A DNA stretch of 64,000 nt from contig NC_133653.1 in the NCBI RefSeq assembly GCF_009905375.1, positions 56,738,374-56,802,373 of the forward strand, written 5' to 3'. The notes under the pieces were generated by a model, which worked only from the letters and a program-made list of their open reading frames with translations, searched no databases and was not told the DNA's origin. This document shows, one piece after another, positions 11,040 to 24,421 of this stretch; within the stretch, counting starts at the first letter, position 1, and each line of letters starts with the position of its first letter. The DNA is from Apium graveolens. Taxonomy: Eukaryota > Streptophyta > Magnoliopsida > Apiales > Apiaceae. Made by a program: the position numbers and the translations under genes.

Positions 11040-11116
11040 TGCGCGGCCGCTCAGCATTTCTGTGCGGGCGCGCAAGGCTGCTGCGCGGCCGCTCAGCATT
11101 GCTGCGCGGGCACGCA
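11040..11116. repeat. Pair of GC-rich 35-bp repeats inside Athila 5' LTR
   Basis: Units 11040-11074 and 11082-11116 are counterparts of 1245-1321. Both LTR pairs have a 42-bp period; the internal pair at 4155-4230 has 41 bp. Confidence 0.9.
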
Positions 11117-11360
11117 GGACCCTACTGGAAAAAATCCAGGTTTGCTCCGTTTCTTCGCCGTAGTCTGCCCGTTCTTTTCCTCTCGCAATGGTGAACACAT
11201 GCCAAGGCTTATTCTTGATGATTCCTCCTCCGAAATGCAACTAATACCCTGAAATGCATAAACACTAGAAAAACGCATCAAATACACAAAATACTTGATT
11301 TCAAGACACCAATTTAAGCCATTTTAAGACGTTCTAAGTGGTATAAAATGCCACTTATCA

Positions 11361-11365
11361 CCAAC
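11361..11365. repeat. Target-site duplication, right copy (CCAAC)
   Basis: CCAAC directly follows the LTR end at 11360 and matches 98-102. Confidence 0.92.
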
Positions 11366-14279
11366 CATATCCCTTTCAACTGTAGGTATATAAAAAGATT
11401 CGCAAGGGTGAGCTAACTAGCTCAGCAAGTCATAATAACGATAACTGAGGTTAAGCAATGTTCAAATGGAAATGATTCAGAAGAATCAAGTTTCTTGTTA
11501 AATAATCATTAGAATTGGACATTCATTTTAAATTTTAAAAACTAAGGTTAGGTTGCTGATCAGTCACGCACTAACCCCGAGCAAGGCACACAGCTCTGCT
11601 CTATAATCTGGATCCAAGGCACACATTGGCCTAATTTGACCACGAATCTGGTCTGACCACGAATCTGGTCCACATAAAGAAAACTATCCAATTTTAAAGC
11701 AGTTTTGTATGACAAACAATATAATTCAATAGAACAGGATCATAATCAATGATGATAAAACACTTGAATAAAAGCGTAAATGCAATTTATGGGTATCACA
11801 AGGGTATATCCGGGTATGTATGAGAAATGGTTTTCAGCCTGTAAGAGGATCAAGTATTAGATGAATAATGATTTTTCAAGGTTTAGTTCTTTTATGTTAT
11901 AAAAAATGGTTGGGGTATAAAAGTTTCTGTGTTTTCAAACAATTCTGTTCCAGTGTTTGGTGTTTGGTAGTTATACATTTGGGGAGTAGTATCATATTTG
12001 TGTGGTTTGATATCTGAAAATCAACAAAGGATGGTTTATAAAGAGTAAGGCTTACGGCTCAAAGTTCAAATGATGTGATCCGGTTTCAAGGCTGTATGAT
12101 TTCAAGTACTCACAATATATAACAACGCTATTTGAATATTAACAATTTGTCATAAGAGAATTTAGAAATATTTGCAATATATCTCGAGAAAAATTTAGAA
12201 GTACTTGCCTTGAAGGGATTTACAACTATTACTGATCGACTCTCAACTGACTCTGACGCTCGGGCTTTATTGTCTATCCATTAAATCACCCTGGATTCGA
12301 CCTCAACACTTAAGTCCTTTGATTGGAACCCTACTGAGCTTTTCGACTGACCACTAGGTTATCTTTAGTCCAATGTCCACTTTCGGTTGCCCGACTAGAA
12401 CCTACAGGGTCAAAATACCCTATGTTAGATGTCCAGGTATGCTTGACATATCCTTAATACCAATCATACCCAAACGATAACAATCCCGACTCGTACTTAT
12501 ATGTACTATTATAATACAACAACACACCCAACAGTCAGGGTTCACATTCTCAAGAAATCGGTTTGGTGTTCATTTTCAGAAAATACGTATACTCGTCATT
12601 TTACGAAATTAGGGTTACTGGGTTTTGACAGAACATTCACCATAACATACAATCAGGTTTCACATAAAATATATGTATATACTTATTTATACTCGCTCGA
12701 CGTTCCGATAATTACATGGTATGTCCCGCATTTTCGAATTTAATTTCCAAAAATTCGGGCAGCACCTCCTCTGTTTATCGGCCTACCCGTCGAACAACTC
12801 GACATCAACAATCACAACAAGTCACACCCTCATTACAATGTCAATTCCACAATCTCATAGCTATTTTCGTACAATTCCCAAAATACAATTTATTTTCTAA
12901 AACATTTTATTTATTTATACAATTTAGGACTCAGAATAACGTCATCACCGTCCACCGTCGACTCGCCGAGGCTCATCATCGACGGCGGCAAATTTCCGAG
13001 AGTTCCCAAATAAACCAGGCGTCAAACGCAAAATCTACCGATTAAATTAAATTTGTTCCCGCACAAAACATTTATTTCACGTAATCCATCAACTAATTTA
13101 TGCAGAAAATAATCAAACAAAACTCCCGAACAACAAGCAAGAAATCACAGTAGAACAGAGAAGCAGCAAAACACGCACGAACACCCGCCCGACAGAAAAT
13201 TGACAGGCGGCAACCGGGTAAACCACAACGGACCCAACAACAACATCCTAGACTGAATACACATATACACGCACATAAGAATATATACATACACCGGAGC
13301 CACCACGCCAATCGGCGGCAACTCACCGGAAACCGAACAGGAAACCGCAACAGAGAACCGGGGAGAACACATGGGCACAAGGGAAGGGAAGATGGAGAGA
13401 AAATAGAGAGATTAATCGGGGAAACCACAAGAGACTTGAGAGAAATGGAGAGTGATAGAGATAAAGGAGAGAGATGAGAGTGAAATGGGGTGGAAGAAAC
13501 TGTGGTTTTTGTTGCCTAATTTTTTTTAACCTCCTGCTAACATCTATTGTTTGGGTGGACACGTGTTACAACACATGTCCCTGAATATCAAGTATCCCGT
13601 CTTTCTGGATCGCTTTCGCAATTAAATGTACCGAGGTGCCCTTAAATCAGTTTCAGAAATTTACAAAAATAATCTTAAAATAATAGAAATATCCCAAAGT
13701 TTGTAGAGACAAAATTTTCAAAACTTTAAAACAATTTTTAAGGTGCACTTTATACCCGTTTTTATCAAATAAACGAAACAACGCGCCGGTAAAACTAATC
13801 CCAAAAATTTCTAAAATAATTTTAAAATTCTCGGAATATTTCAAACTTAAATAAATATGTGTTTCATAATTTTTGAAAAATTCTAGAATTAAATACGGAT
13901 TTTACAAATAAAAGCAATCAGAAAATCATTTAAAGATAAATAATTAATAAAATACTGATTTCTCAATTTTATAAAATCCTAAAAATAATTATTGTAATTA
14001 TAAAACCGTAAAAACAATTTTAAAGACACTTCAACTATTTATATAAATAAATTTGCAATTAAATCCACTTTTAAAAGTGAAAACAATTCAATACAATTCC
14101 ATAATTAATTACGGGAACAACCCGATACACAATAAATCACAAATACATAATAATAAAATAAAACCGAGCTGACAAAACTATACACATACTTTATTTATTT
14201 AATAATTCCACATAATTTATTTATTTAATAATTCCACAATTACCTATTTAAATAATTCAAAAATACATGAGTCGTTATA
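11366..14279 (-). repeat. Element F, left LTR, second piece
   Basis: Continues the LTR begun at 1-102. It is co-linear with 20635-22886 of the right LTR, with small indels; for example about 35 bp near 11512-11548 are missing on the right. Past about 13655 it has no partner, because the right copy is truncated. It ends GTCGTTATA at 14279, where CA would be expected, next to the PPT. The full LTR would be about 3.2 kb. Short minus-strand ORFs near 13093-13562 have counterparts only in the other LTR, have odd composition, and are not credible genes. Confidence 0.85.
14190..14238. repeat. Short tandem duplication in element F LTR
   Basis: The 23-bp unit TTTATTTATTTAATAATTCCACA occurs at 14190-14212 and again at 14216-14238 (period 26). 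It lies close to the LTR boundary. Confidence 0.85.
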
Positions 14280-14291
14280 TCCTTCCCCCTT
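14280..14291 (-). other. Polypurine tract of element F
   Basis: The minus strand reads AAGGGGGAAGGA directly inside the left LTR, as expected for a minus-strand element. Confidence 0.7.
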
Positions 14292-17200
14292 AAAAAGATT
14301 TTGTCCCCAGAATCCGATTTAATTAAACAAGTGAGGATATTTGTCAAGCATATCTGACTCTAATTTCCAAGTAGATTCTTCTACTCGAGGATTTCAAACA
14401 TACTTACTATAGATATACACTCATTTCCAAGGACTCGCCTTTAACGATCAAGAATGTGGATCGATCACTATATGCAGAACAACTTGGACAAGAGCTCATT
14501 GGCTCCTAATCGATCACTTGATCCAAATCAGATACTTATCGCTTTAACATTGACACACAAAATACATTATATGAACACACTATTGTGACGGTAACATCAA
14601 CTCATGAACAATTTTATCTATATTTATCAATACCTCAAAGGGTTTACTAAATTTAGGACTCAACTTGTCCCCTCTATTCAGACTTATCCAATTTTTTTTT
14701 TCAAGGTGAAACTTCTACTAACACTACTAGTCCTATTTCTACATTCATACTCTCTCTTGATACAAATCCGCCTTTTTTTTCTTTGTCTACTCCGAGCTGC
14801 TTCACTCAATATCACTACGTCCTTGGTGTGCTGAATTAACTTATGATTTGACAACTTCCTTTCTCCCACTTTATCTTAATAAAGTGGGGACCTACACTTG
14901 CGTCCACATAAGGCTTGGTAAAGTGGCATTCTAAAGCTGACATCGATGATAAATGATCATCCCAATTTTTCCTTAAAACTCAACCTCTCAACATATATTA
15001 TATTTCCTGAATCGCTTCGTACTTTGACCCTTCGCTTAAGGATGATAAGCGGTGCTCATTTTTAACTTAGTTTCCAAACATTTAGACATCTCCTATTCTT
15101 TTCTATCAGTTAAGGCTGAAAAGTAATCTCATACATTCACTTATTATCACCTTTAGGTATTTGAACTTCATATTCCACTTTTTCCAATTCGTTTACTAAC
15201 TCCTCAGTGGTCTTAATTACATCTAATCATTTCTTTCTGCACAAGGCATCTGTTACCATACGGCTTTGTTTAGGTAGTTGTTAGTGGATTAATCAGAATC
15301 TTTTGTTAACCTTGGTCAAAAGTTCATACTTGAAGACTCAACGTATAGTTACTTTCCTTCTAATCTTTGGAGTAAAATCCTTGGGCATTCCACGTAGACT
15401 TTCTTATTCTTTGAGTAGATGAGGATGTTATCAATAAATACAGTTTGCTTATCTGAGTACTCCTTATACACCATGTTCCTTAATTCCTTATAGTCAACTG
15501 ATACACTTGTTATTTCACATAATATCACCGGAGCTTGTAATGCTCATAACTCATTTTAATCATAATCTCTAATAGGTTCTCAAGTCAGATCTTAAGTTAA
15601 TTCCCGAGACATAACACACTTCTTGAATTAGGTCTCGTAAGTAATCAATTCTTTATAGGGATCACTTATTCTTAGTCGTTATTTTATTAAACTCCCGCTA
15701 ATCAGTACATAATCTTATAATTTCATCCCTTTTCTCCAACAACATCACTGGTACATTTTACGATTCGCTTCTTGTAAAACCACTCCTTGGTCTGCCTTGT
15801 CTACTAGGCCTCCGATACTTCGCCTTAATTCTTTGACATGTCCAACACTTCCTAATCCATTTTGAAATTTCCTTCTTATACCTGGTTATCACTATTTTTC
15901 TTTAAATTCCCGTATATCTTGGTATTTCTTCAGTAAATCAAATACTTTATATTGTGCATTCCCTGGAGGATCTCATTTCTTAATCCTTTTACTTGTAGCA
16001 TCCAAGTGCTGGAAGAAAACCTGGGGATATCGTGATCGTTTTTTTTTGGGTGCATAAATTTCCTCTTACTAACTGTTAACATCGTGATCCATTATCTTCT
16101 CTTGACATCTCGTTATCTTTTCTTAACAACTCTAACTGAAAGGTCATACTACCCATCCCTATTTCTTTTGGATTATATATCTGTTTTCCAACTCCAACTT
16201 CCGAAATTCCATAGGTAATTCTTTTCAGTGTAGTTTCTATGGTTATTTTCTCCTTTTTGCTTATCGCTTGCCACTACATTTGTTTTTTCTTGTGAATACA
16301 TACTTCAAATTCTTATGGTTTGTATAAATCTTATATCTTTCTCCATATGGGTAATGTTTCCCAATCTTTCAAAGCGAGTATTATTGCTGCTAGTTCCAAA
16401 TTATGAGTAGGGTACTTCTACTCATAAGGTTTCAGTTGTCTGGATGTATATACAACAACTTTATTGTGCTACATCAACACACATCCTATTCCCTTATGAG
16501 AAGTATCACCATAAACTATAAAATCTCCTTGATATTTTCAAAGTGATAAAACAGGTGCTGTAACCATTCTTTCATTTAACTCCGCAAAACTTTCTTCACT
16601 CTTCTCCACTTCATATAAACTTTTTGCTTTTCCTGATTAGCTTCGTCAAAGGTATTGCAACTTTCAAGAAATCTTGCACAAATTTCCGATAATAACCGGC
16701 CCATGTTAAAACTTCTTACTTTTGTTGGTGCTTTTGGTCTTTCGTCATTTATAGTAACTTTAATTCCTGTTGGATCCCCTTTTTCCTTCTCCTCACTGAC
16801 TATTTATGCTAAGAATTACATTTCCTGCCATCAAGGCTTTCACCTTGTAAACTTTACATACAATTTCTTTCTTCTCCGACTCCCCAATTATCATTAAATG
16901 CTTTGCATGGTCCTCTATTGACTTTAAGTAACACAACTACAGCTTATCCAGATATTCCTTAAAGATTCTGTCCATCAAGTTCAAATATTACTGGTATATT
17001 GGTTAATCCAAATGACAATACTAGAATTTTATAACAATAGTTCCTAGTTCTGAAAATTATCTTGATATGTCCATAGGTTAAATCTTCAATTGATAATCCC
17101 AAATCTTAAATCAATCTTAGAAAATACTCTGCTTCTTTCATTTTATCAAACAAATCATTAATTTGAGGTAACAGATACTCACTCTTGATAGTAAGCTTGT

Positions 17201-20200
17201 TGAGCTTTCACTAGTCGACACATAATCTCCTACTTCCATCTTTCTTATTAACAAATAATATCGGTACACCATATAGGGTACACTAGGTCTAATCGCTCCT
17301 TCTTCTAACATCTTTGCATTTGTTTTGCTAACTCCTTCATTTTAACTGGCGTATTCTGTGCGAGGCCTGTGACACTTGTTTCATTTCAGATGCTAAGTCC
17401 ATCATGAACTCAATTTCTCTCTCTGGAGGAAATGTCAGTAACCCGTATGGAAACATATCTAAAAACTCATTAATTACTATAAAATCTTCAAATTCTGTTT
17501 ACTTATGACTTATATTCATAATCACCGTAGTGCTTACCTCTTGGTCACCGTAACCTCTTAGCTTAAATCATCGTTAACAAATTCTTTACCTTCCTTCATC
17601 TTCTGAACCTCATCACATTCTCATTTGGCATCTTCAGAACTATCTTTTCATCACGACGATCTATCTGGGCATCACGCTTAAATAGTTAATCCATTCCTTA
17701 TAATAATGTCAAATCCTCTTATCTTAAATGATATCGATTCTTCACAATATATTGCCATAAATCTCAATTCCACCATTGGTACATACTTATTTAACAATTA
17801 CACGTTCTTGATTTGCTAGCCCTTTAGTCGTAATCTTATCAATCCAATAGGGTAGTTCATCTTTTCAACAAAACCTTGAGAGATAAACAAATAAGTTGCT
17901 CTCACATCTTTTAATACTTTAACGCGTAAGGTATCCACAATAATCATTCACGTCACCACATCCGTATTCTAAATAATATATTTCACAGGAAAATCAAAAA
18001 CTCTTGTTCCCGGAAACGTATTCCACATTAGAGTAGATTCCCTTGACTCTTAGTGCATTCCTGACTGGGCTAGTGATTTACAATCCTCGCCATATGCCCT
18101 TGTTTTCTTTCGATGCATAAGAGGTAGATGGAAATTTGCCTGCTTGGTTCATAATACGTTGATTTTTGCTTGAAAAACTTTTGCAAAGAACGACGGTATA
18201 ACGAAATAACTAGAAGGATTCACAATTCAATAAACTTGAAGTTGAAAAGAAAGAAGAAGTAATGATTTGAATATGAATTAGACAACCACATTGGTACTTA
18301 AGATGGCCAGTCTTTCGTACCATATGGCATACAACACATGATTAGGTGGCGTCCCACCCGACTCTTTGTCATTCCTGACAAAACGTCTCACCATAATACT
18401 GCTCATCCCAATCAGAGAGCAAACTTGAGGGAAAGAATTAAATTTAAAAAGAATGAAACATCCTCCTTTTTCTTATCATCGTAAAGAATTTTCAAGGAAA
18501 GAAGTTCATACATATTTAGGATTCAAAAAGAGGATATACACTGTAATATTGCAGAAAAGAATGATACTATTGGTCACCATCCACATTTCACTTGTATTCA
18601 TCTTTCGAGCTTGTTCGATCATATCCCCATTGTTTCATATAACAACTTTTTAAAGTACGCTAAAATGTCTTCGCAAATTAAGCATTATGGTAGATTCTTA
18701 CTTGTCACGTCTTGCATCTTTAACATCGCACTTACACGTATAATACTTTAACAATTTGATTATAATGACGTTCTTACTAGATAACCTCGAGTTTCCTCTT
18801 TTTAATTTAGAATAATCACTAATCATATGCCATAACGATCCTTTTGTTAATAATATTCTTCTTTTAGAAAAATCTGGAAATCTTCCCAATCTTCTTCGGT
18901 CATACTCAGGCTTCTGTTAGATCAATGAATTCTTTGAACTTTGATAGTCCTAGTAATTGGATGAGTAATTGCTCCATACGCTGATTCTGTTGTTAATCTT
19001 ATCAAACAATATTTGTACCTTTCTGTTAGGAATAATTAACTTCTTCATAATCGCGGATCACTTTATTCTCTGAATTAACAATACTAAGTCTAAAATAAGT
19101 ATCCTTCCAGGTAATCCGGGTCTTTTAACAAACAAGAAACTCAAGTAGTAACTTGACAACAAATGTTTAAAACTTATTTTATTCAGAAAGGCTTTTAGAA
19201 ATTTTTGGGGGAAAATCTTTTTCGAAAACTTGTTTAAAAATTTTTAAAATAACAAATCTGGTTGTCCTTACTATATGAGTTGGTTGTTATCCTTCCTTCT
19301 TATAACAAGGTACCAAATTAAAGAAACGATCACATAAAGGTCCATTTACTTCAATCTACCGTTTCTCCTTTATTGGGTCCATTTGCCTTCCTTAATCGAC
19401 GAAAACTTCAATTGTCGTTGCATGCTATCTTATTCGCAGATTCACATCAAGCTTCTATACTAGTAATACTCCCGTCATCAACTATACAATCGTTAAGTGG
19501 AACCGACTATCCAATAGTCAACAAGTCGGCTAATGTCACATCACCTTGTTACTATAAATATATATTACATCGTCACAACACCATTATCTAACTTCAAGAA
19601 AGCTCCAGATCCATAAACTCCTCTAACTCTCTCTTTTCAACACTTATCTAATCCATTCCACAAGCTAGTCATGGGTAGCCTAATCACTAATGACTTCTTT
19701 TAACCTGGTAACAGCTATCCTCCAGAACACTTAAATCTTCTTTCTAAACTTCTTCTCACCTTTATTTATATCTCAAGTACTCACCATTTACTGTTACCCC
19801 CGAATCCATTATCGTAGGTACTGTTGCTTCATAGAACAAGTTTTAAACAGGGGTATAGAACAAGGTGTAGGGTAAACTGAAGAGATACACTCACAGCCGA
19901 ATGTCTAGTAAAACAAGAATAAACAGATGGAGGTTCTTAAATAGGTAGTCTCGTATCAAGAGGTGATAGAATAGCGTAGAATAACTTGAAGAGGTGCAAC
20001 TGTCATAACAGATGGTAATACCAAGGTGCAAATCAAATCTGGGAGAAGATGACAATCCTCGAACGGAAAGCTCTGAATGATCAGATGATACCGGGAAAAC
20101 AGGATCTGCCATTGCCGTTATCTGGAAATCATGTCGCAAGCTAAGAATCCCAAATTGCAACACGAACCGTGTCAGAGACCTACTATACAGTCGCACTCAA

Positions 20201-20290
20201 CCTCACAACATCTTATCTTTTTATTTCCTATTTCTAATCCTAACCCTCTACCTAATCCCGACAATCTAGGCTTGTTTCAGTGACTTATAA
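14292..20290 (-). pseudogene. Element F gag-pol, heavily decayed (Tekay/Del-like gypsy)
   Basis: No long frame survives, but minus-strand translation shows fragments in the right order. A gag zinc-knuckle remnant (QGHMAR) is near 18080-18115. RT N-terminal and core remnants lie at about 16600-17330. An RNase H remnant (SRQLKPYE, then YPTHNLELAAIILALK) is near 16370-16450. An integrase finger remnant (CWTCQRIKAKY) is near 15820-15850. The gag N-terminal leader ORF begins at 20127 (MADPVFPVSSDHSE) and matches the start of the element E ORF at 48009. Many stops and frameshifts show this is an old, dead copy. Confidence 0.75.
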
Positions 20291-20309
20291 CCTGTAACTC
20301 TGATACCAA
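20291..20309 (-). other. Element F primer binding site (tRNA-iMet type)
   Basis: The minus strand reads TGGTATCAGAGTTACAGG immediately inside the right LTR. TGGTATCAGAGC is the standard plant initiator-Met PBS core; here the last bases have drifted. Confidence 0.85.
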
Positions 20310-20311
20310 CC

Positions 20312-22886
20312 TGTGGCACCCTCCATACCCGGGTCAGAAGTTTGGGGTCCACAACACATACACAATATATAAACTTGTATAAGAAATATTATCTGAAATG
20401 ACCCTGCTTTACATAACCACGGATCGCAACAGGTTATAGTATGAAAATAAGCCACAACCTTAACTTTTATTACAATATACCAAATCCCAACCAATTTAAC
20501 TTACAACTAATAATGAAATTATTTTTTTTACAATCTTACTATCTCACTACCAATATAAGCTCCTGCTAGCTCGATCCAACTCAATCTGGAATCCTAGCTC
20601 GTACTCTGAACTAAGGAACCTCGCTACCAACCATATCCTTTTTAACTGTAGAATACATAAAAAGATTCGCAAGGGTGAGCTAACTAGCTCAGCAAGTCAT
20701 AATAACGATAACTCAGGTTAAGCAATGTTCAAATGGAAATGATTCAGAAGAATCAAGTTTCTTGTTAAATAATCATTAGGCTGCTGATCAGTCACGCACT
20801 AACCCCGAGCAAAGCACACAGCTCTGCTCTATAATCTGGATCCAAGGCATACATTGGCCTAATTCGATCACGAATCTGGTCTGACCAAGAATCTGATCCA
20901 CATAAAGAAAACTATCCAATTCTAAAGCAGTTCCATAGAACAAACAATATAATTCAATAGAACAGGATCATAATCAATGATGATAAAACACTTGAATAAA
21001 AGCGTAAATGCAATTTATGGGTATCACAAGGGTATATCCGGGTATGAATGAGAAATGGTTTTCAGCCTGTAAGAGGATCAGGTATTAGACGAATAATGAT
21101 TTTTCAAGGTTTAGTTTTTTGATGTTATAAAGAATGGTTGGGGTATAAAAGTTTTTGTGTTTTCTAACAATTATGTTCCAGTGTTTGGTGTTTGGTAGTC
21201 ATATATTTGGGGAGTAGTATCATATTTGTGTTGTTTGATCCCTGAAAATCAACAAAGGATGGTTTACAAAGAATAAGGCTTACGGCTCAAAGTTCAAATG
21301 ATGTGATCCGGTTTCAAGGCTGTATCATTTCAAGTACTCACAATATAAAACAACGCTATTTGAATATTAACAATTTGTCACAAGAGAATTTATAAATATT
21401 TGCAATATATCTCGAGAAAAATTTAGAAGTACTTGTCTTGCAGGGCTTTACAACTATAACTGATCGACTCTGAGCCGACTCTAACGCTCAGGCTTTATTG
21501 TCTATCCACTAAATCACCCAAGATTCGACCTCAACACTTAAGTCCTTTGATTGGAACCCTACTGAGCTTTTCGACTGACCACTAGGTTATATTTAGTCCA
21601 ACATCCACTTTCTGTTTCCCGACTAGAACCTATAGGGTCAAAATACCCTAAGTTAGACGTCCAGGTATGCTTGACATATCCTTAATACCAATCCTACCCA
21701 AACGATAACAATCCTGACTCGTACTTATATGTACTATTATAATACAATAACACACCCAACAGTCAGGGTTCACATTCTCGAGAAATTGGTTTGGTGTTCG
21801 TTTTCAGAAAATACGTATACTCGTCATTTTACAAAATTAGGGTTACTGGGTTTTGACAGAACATTCACCATAACATACAATCAGGTTTCGTACAAAATAT
21901 ATGTATATACTTATTTATACTCACTCGACGTTCCGATAATTACAGGGTATGTCTCGCATTTTTGAATGTAATTTCCAAAAATTCGGGCAGCACCTCCTCT
22001 GTTTATCGGCCTACCTGTCGAAAACTCGACGTCAACAATCACAACAAGTGACACTCTCATCACAATGTTAATTCCACAATCTCATAGCTATTTTCGTATA
22101 ATTCCCAAAATACAATTTATTTTGTAAAACATTTTATTTATTTATACAATTAGGACTCAGAGTAACGTCATCACCGTCCACCGTCGACTCGCCGAGGCTC
22201 ATCGTTGACGGCGACAAATTTTCGAGAGTTCCCGAATAAATCGGGCGTTAAACGCAAAATCTACCGATTAAATAAAATTTGTTCGTGCACGAAACATTTA
22301 TTTCATGAAATCCATCAACTAATTTCTGCAGAAAACAATCAAACAAAACTCCCGAACAACAAGCAACAAATAACAGTAGAACTAAGAAACAACAAAACAC
22401 GCACGGACACCCGCCCGGCCGCCTGGCTGGAAAATTGACCGGCGGCAATCGGGTAAACCACAACGGACCCAACAACAACATCCTAGACTAAATACACATA
22501 TACACGCACATAAGAATATATACATACACCGGAGCCACCACGCCAATCGGCGGCAACTCACCGGAAACCGAACAGGAAATCACAACAGAGAACCGGGGAG
22601 AACACATGGGCATAAGGGAAGGGAAGATGGAGAGAAAACAGAGAGATTAATCGGGAGAACCACAAGAGACTTGAGAGAAATGGAGAGTGATGGAGATAAA
22701 GGAGAGAGATGAGAGTGAAATGGGGTGGAAGAAACTGTGGTTTTTGTTGCCTAATTTTTTTAACCTCCTATTAACACGTATTATTTGGGTGGACACGTGT
22801 CACAACACGTGTCCCTGGATATCAAGTATCCCGTCTTTCTGGCTCGCTTTCATAATTAAATGTACCGAGGTACCCTTAAATCAGTT
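20312..22886 (-). repeat. Element F right LTR (5' LTR), truncated
   Basis: Begins TGTGGCACCC next to the PBS and aligns with 1-102 and 11366-13655. Homology ends near 22886, where the left copy continues for about 630 bp more. The missing part is the 5' end of the LTR, including its terminus and flanking target site, so no TSD can be read. Confidence 0.85.
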
Positions 22887-23400
22887 TTTTAAATTTACAT
22901 ATAAATTTAGCATATCATTTGAGTTGATCTTTTGCTAAAGTGCTATTTATAGGATATGACTCTTAATTTAGATCCTTCGAAGTAAAATCATACATTAAAG
23001 CATTATTTGAAAAGATAGCTCAAATGGTTAAGAGTTTTTTCTCTGCTGTCTCAGGTCTTGGGTTCGATCCTATCTCACCCTAAAAATTTTTGAGAATAGA
23101 TACTTATTTGTATAACTTTAAGCCATATTTGTCAAAAAAAAAATCCACCGAGCACCAAAATAATATTCACGAAAATGACCTATTCTAAACGACTGGCCAA
23201 TTTTAGTTGCTACAATACGTATTTTGAAATGGAGTATTAGGTAATACGCATTTTTCACCGGAGTAACCTTTTTATAAATTTTCTTTATAGAGAATACACA
23301 AATTGGAATGGGTATTGAGAAGATAGTAAATATTCACTAGATGTATATCCTAACTTAATAAGCATTCAGAAAATGTATAATAATGTTATATATATTATAT
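22887..23400. other. AT-rich spacer with SINE-like insertion
   Basis: About 500 bp between the truncated F LTR and element G. No ORF is seen. Apart from the tRNA-derived segment at 23005-23143 I recognise nothing. Confidence 0.5.
23005..23143 (+). mobile_element. tRNA-derived SINE-like sequence
   Basis: Has an RNA polymerase III A-box-like stretch TAGCTCAAATGG (23016-23027) and, 33 bp later, a good B box GGTTCGATCC (23061-23070). A degenerate body follows, then ten A residues at 23134-23143. The 5' part cannot fold as a functional tRNA: the acceptor arms do not pair and a T-run lies between the boxes. No clear target-site duplication was found, so the exact ends are uncertain. Confidence 0.6.
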
Positions 23401-23658
23401 GTATATGCTTTTGGAAAGAGGATGCACAGGCACCCGTGTGTGATATGATGGCAACACTGCAGCTTTATTCATTTTATATGTATTGATTGATAACTCTAAT
23501 ATGTCCTCAGGGTCCTCTTTTTCTCCTACCCGGATTTTGACTCCATTTGTGCAAGAACTTGGGCGTGTGTGGTTAAGCTGAGAGTAGGAATCCTACAAAA
23601 CATAACGGGGGGTGGCATCCCCCGGCGTGAGAATGAGATAGGGTATATGAGTGGTATG
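23400..23658 (-). repeat. Element G LTR, left piece (approximate)
   Basis: Sequence directly left of the element A insertion, continuous in logic with 29534-29790 on the other side through the TGTAT duplication. It has no ORF. The left boundary is not visible; 23400 is an estimate. Confidence 0.4.
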
Positions 23659-23663
23659 TGTAT
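23659..23663. repeat. Target-site duplication of element A, left copy (TGTAT)
   Basis: TGTAT directly precedes the TG of the element A LTR at 23664 and is repeated at 29529-29533. Confidence 0.9.
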
Positions 23664-23736
23664 TGTTAGGAATATGTGTATTAGTTTGATGATAAGTTAA
23701 GAAAAACACTTAAGTAGAAATCTAGTGTTTGTAGCC

Positions 23737-24156
23737 TCAACGGATAAGACCATCTTGGCTATCCGTTGAAGGAGTAGCTTTACTTAGCAATAAGTTTAGT
23801 ATTGTAGCACATTTCACTCTCTGGTTTCAAGCTGTAATTCTTAGATGTTGTTAGGAAATAATCAGTCATGTTGACTACTAATGGATGTACAAATAGGAGG
23901 GCTAATTGTAAATATTTCATGCCTTGTAATTTTGTATAAGTGAAGAAGTGTCAACGGATATTGAAGACCTTCAACGGATAAGAAACAAAGCTTCAACGGA
24001 TGTCTCTAATGCTTCAACAGATAATATCCATCAACGGATAAGTGCTTCAACGGATAAAGACTTCAACTGATAATGCATCAACGGATAAAGCTTCAACGGA
24101 TAAAGCCGCAACGGATAAGGCATCAACGGATGAAAGCTTCAACGGATGCTTAGTTC
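23737..24156 (+). promoter_or_regulatory. CAACGGAT motif array in element A LTR
   Basis: Exact CAACGGAT copies include those at 23738, 23952, 23972, 23994, 24032 and 24048, with more to 24155. Degenerate copies (CAACAGAT, CAACTGAT, GCAACGGAT) are interspersed, and one reverse copy ATCCGTTG is at 23761-23768. The first forward copy and this reverse copy can pair as a hairpin. The array sits upstream of the TATA box, so it looks like an enhancer. The core YAACGG resembles plant MYB (MSA-type) sites; that link is inference. Confidence 0.75.
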
Positions 24157-24410
24157 ATTAGCAGTTGATAGTGACAATTCACAAGCTAACAGAGGCACAT
24201 GGGTTGACAGAGACATACTGGAATGTGGAAGCCTCTAGGAGGAATCAAGAAAATGCAGCATTTCCATTCTGATGCAAACAAGGAAGTATTCAAAGATTTA
24301 CAGATTATCCTAGATTGCATTGGATAGAGAAATGAAGAAGAAACATGTGAAGAATCTTTTTAATTGTATTTTACAGTTTGTCTTCACTTGTAAACTTGGT
24401 GATATATAAA

Positions 24411-24421
24411 CCAAGTAGCAG
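24411..24421 (+). promoter_or_regulatory. TATA box of element A LTR promoter
   Basis: GATATATAAAC flanked by CTTGG and CCAAG inverted arms. The same arrangement is found in the LTRs of B (35321) and C (54343). In the 3' LTR of A a 49-bp deletion removes the left arm but keeps the TATA core. Confidence 0.65.

Larger units (their letters stand above)
103..11360 (-). mobile_element. Complete Athila-type Ty3/gypsy LTR retrotransposon
   Basis: An 11.26-kb element on the minus strand, in order 5' LTR (9898-11360), PBS, gag, protease, RT, RNase H, integrase, ORF3, PPT, 3' LTR (103-1565). Both LTRs are 1463 bp, start TG, end CA and are flanked by CCAAC. By eye they differ at about 18 positions (about 1.2%), all transitions, so the insertion is young. 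The lineage call rests on the tRNA-Asp-like PBS, the Athila-style gag and pol motifs and the extra ORF after pol. Gag-pol carries three in-frame stops, so this copy is probably non-autonomous. It is nested in the LTR of element F. Confidence 0.93.
9898..11360 (-). repeat. Athila element 5' LTR
   Basis: The 1463-bp partner of 103-1565, with the same TG/CA ends. A minus-strand TATA-like box lies at about 10948-10957 and a GC-rich repeat pair at 11040-11074 and 11082-11116. About 18 differences from the other copy were seen by eye, all transitions. Confidence 0.95.

Noticed and set aside
13093..13562. Cys/Leu-rich minus-strand ORFs in the F LTR, with a partner at 22248-22481
   Set aside because: They lie within LTR sequence on both sides and differ in length and frame between the copies, so they are not maintained.
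14604..19591. Several 60-80-codon plus-strand ORFs in the interior of F
   Set aside because: On the strand opposite to the decayed gag-pol, with no recognisable domain and lengths expected by chance in AT-rich DNA.
23011..23075. Possible tRNA gene
   Set aside because: A and B boxes are present, but there is no acceptor-stem pairing, and a T-run lies between the boxes, which would stop pol III. Treated as SINE-like.
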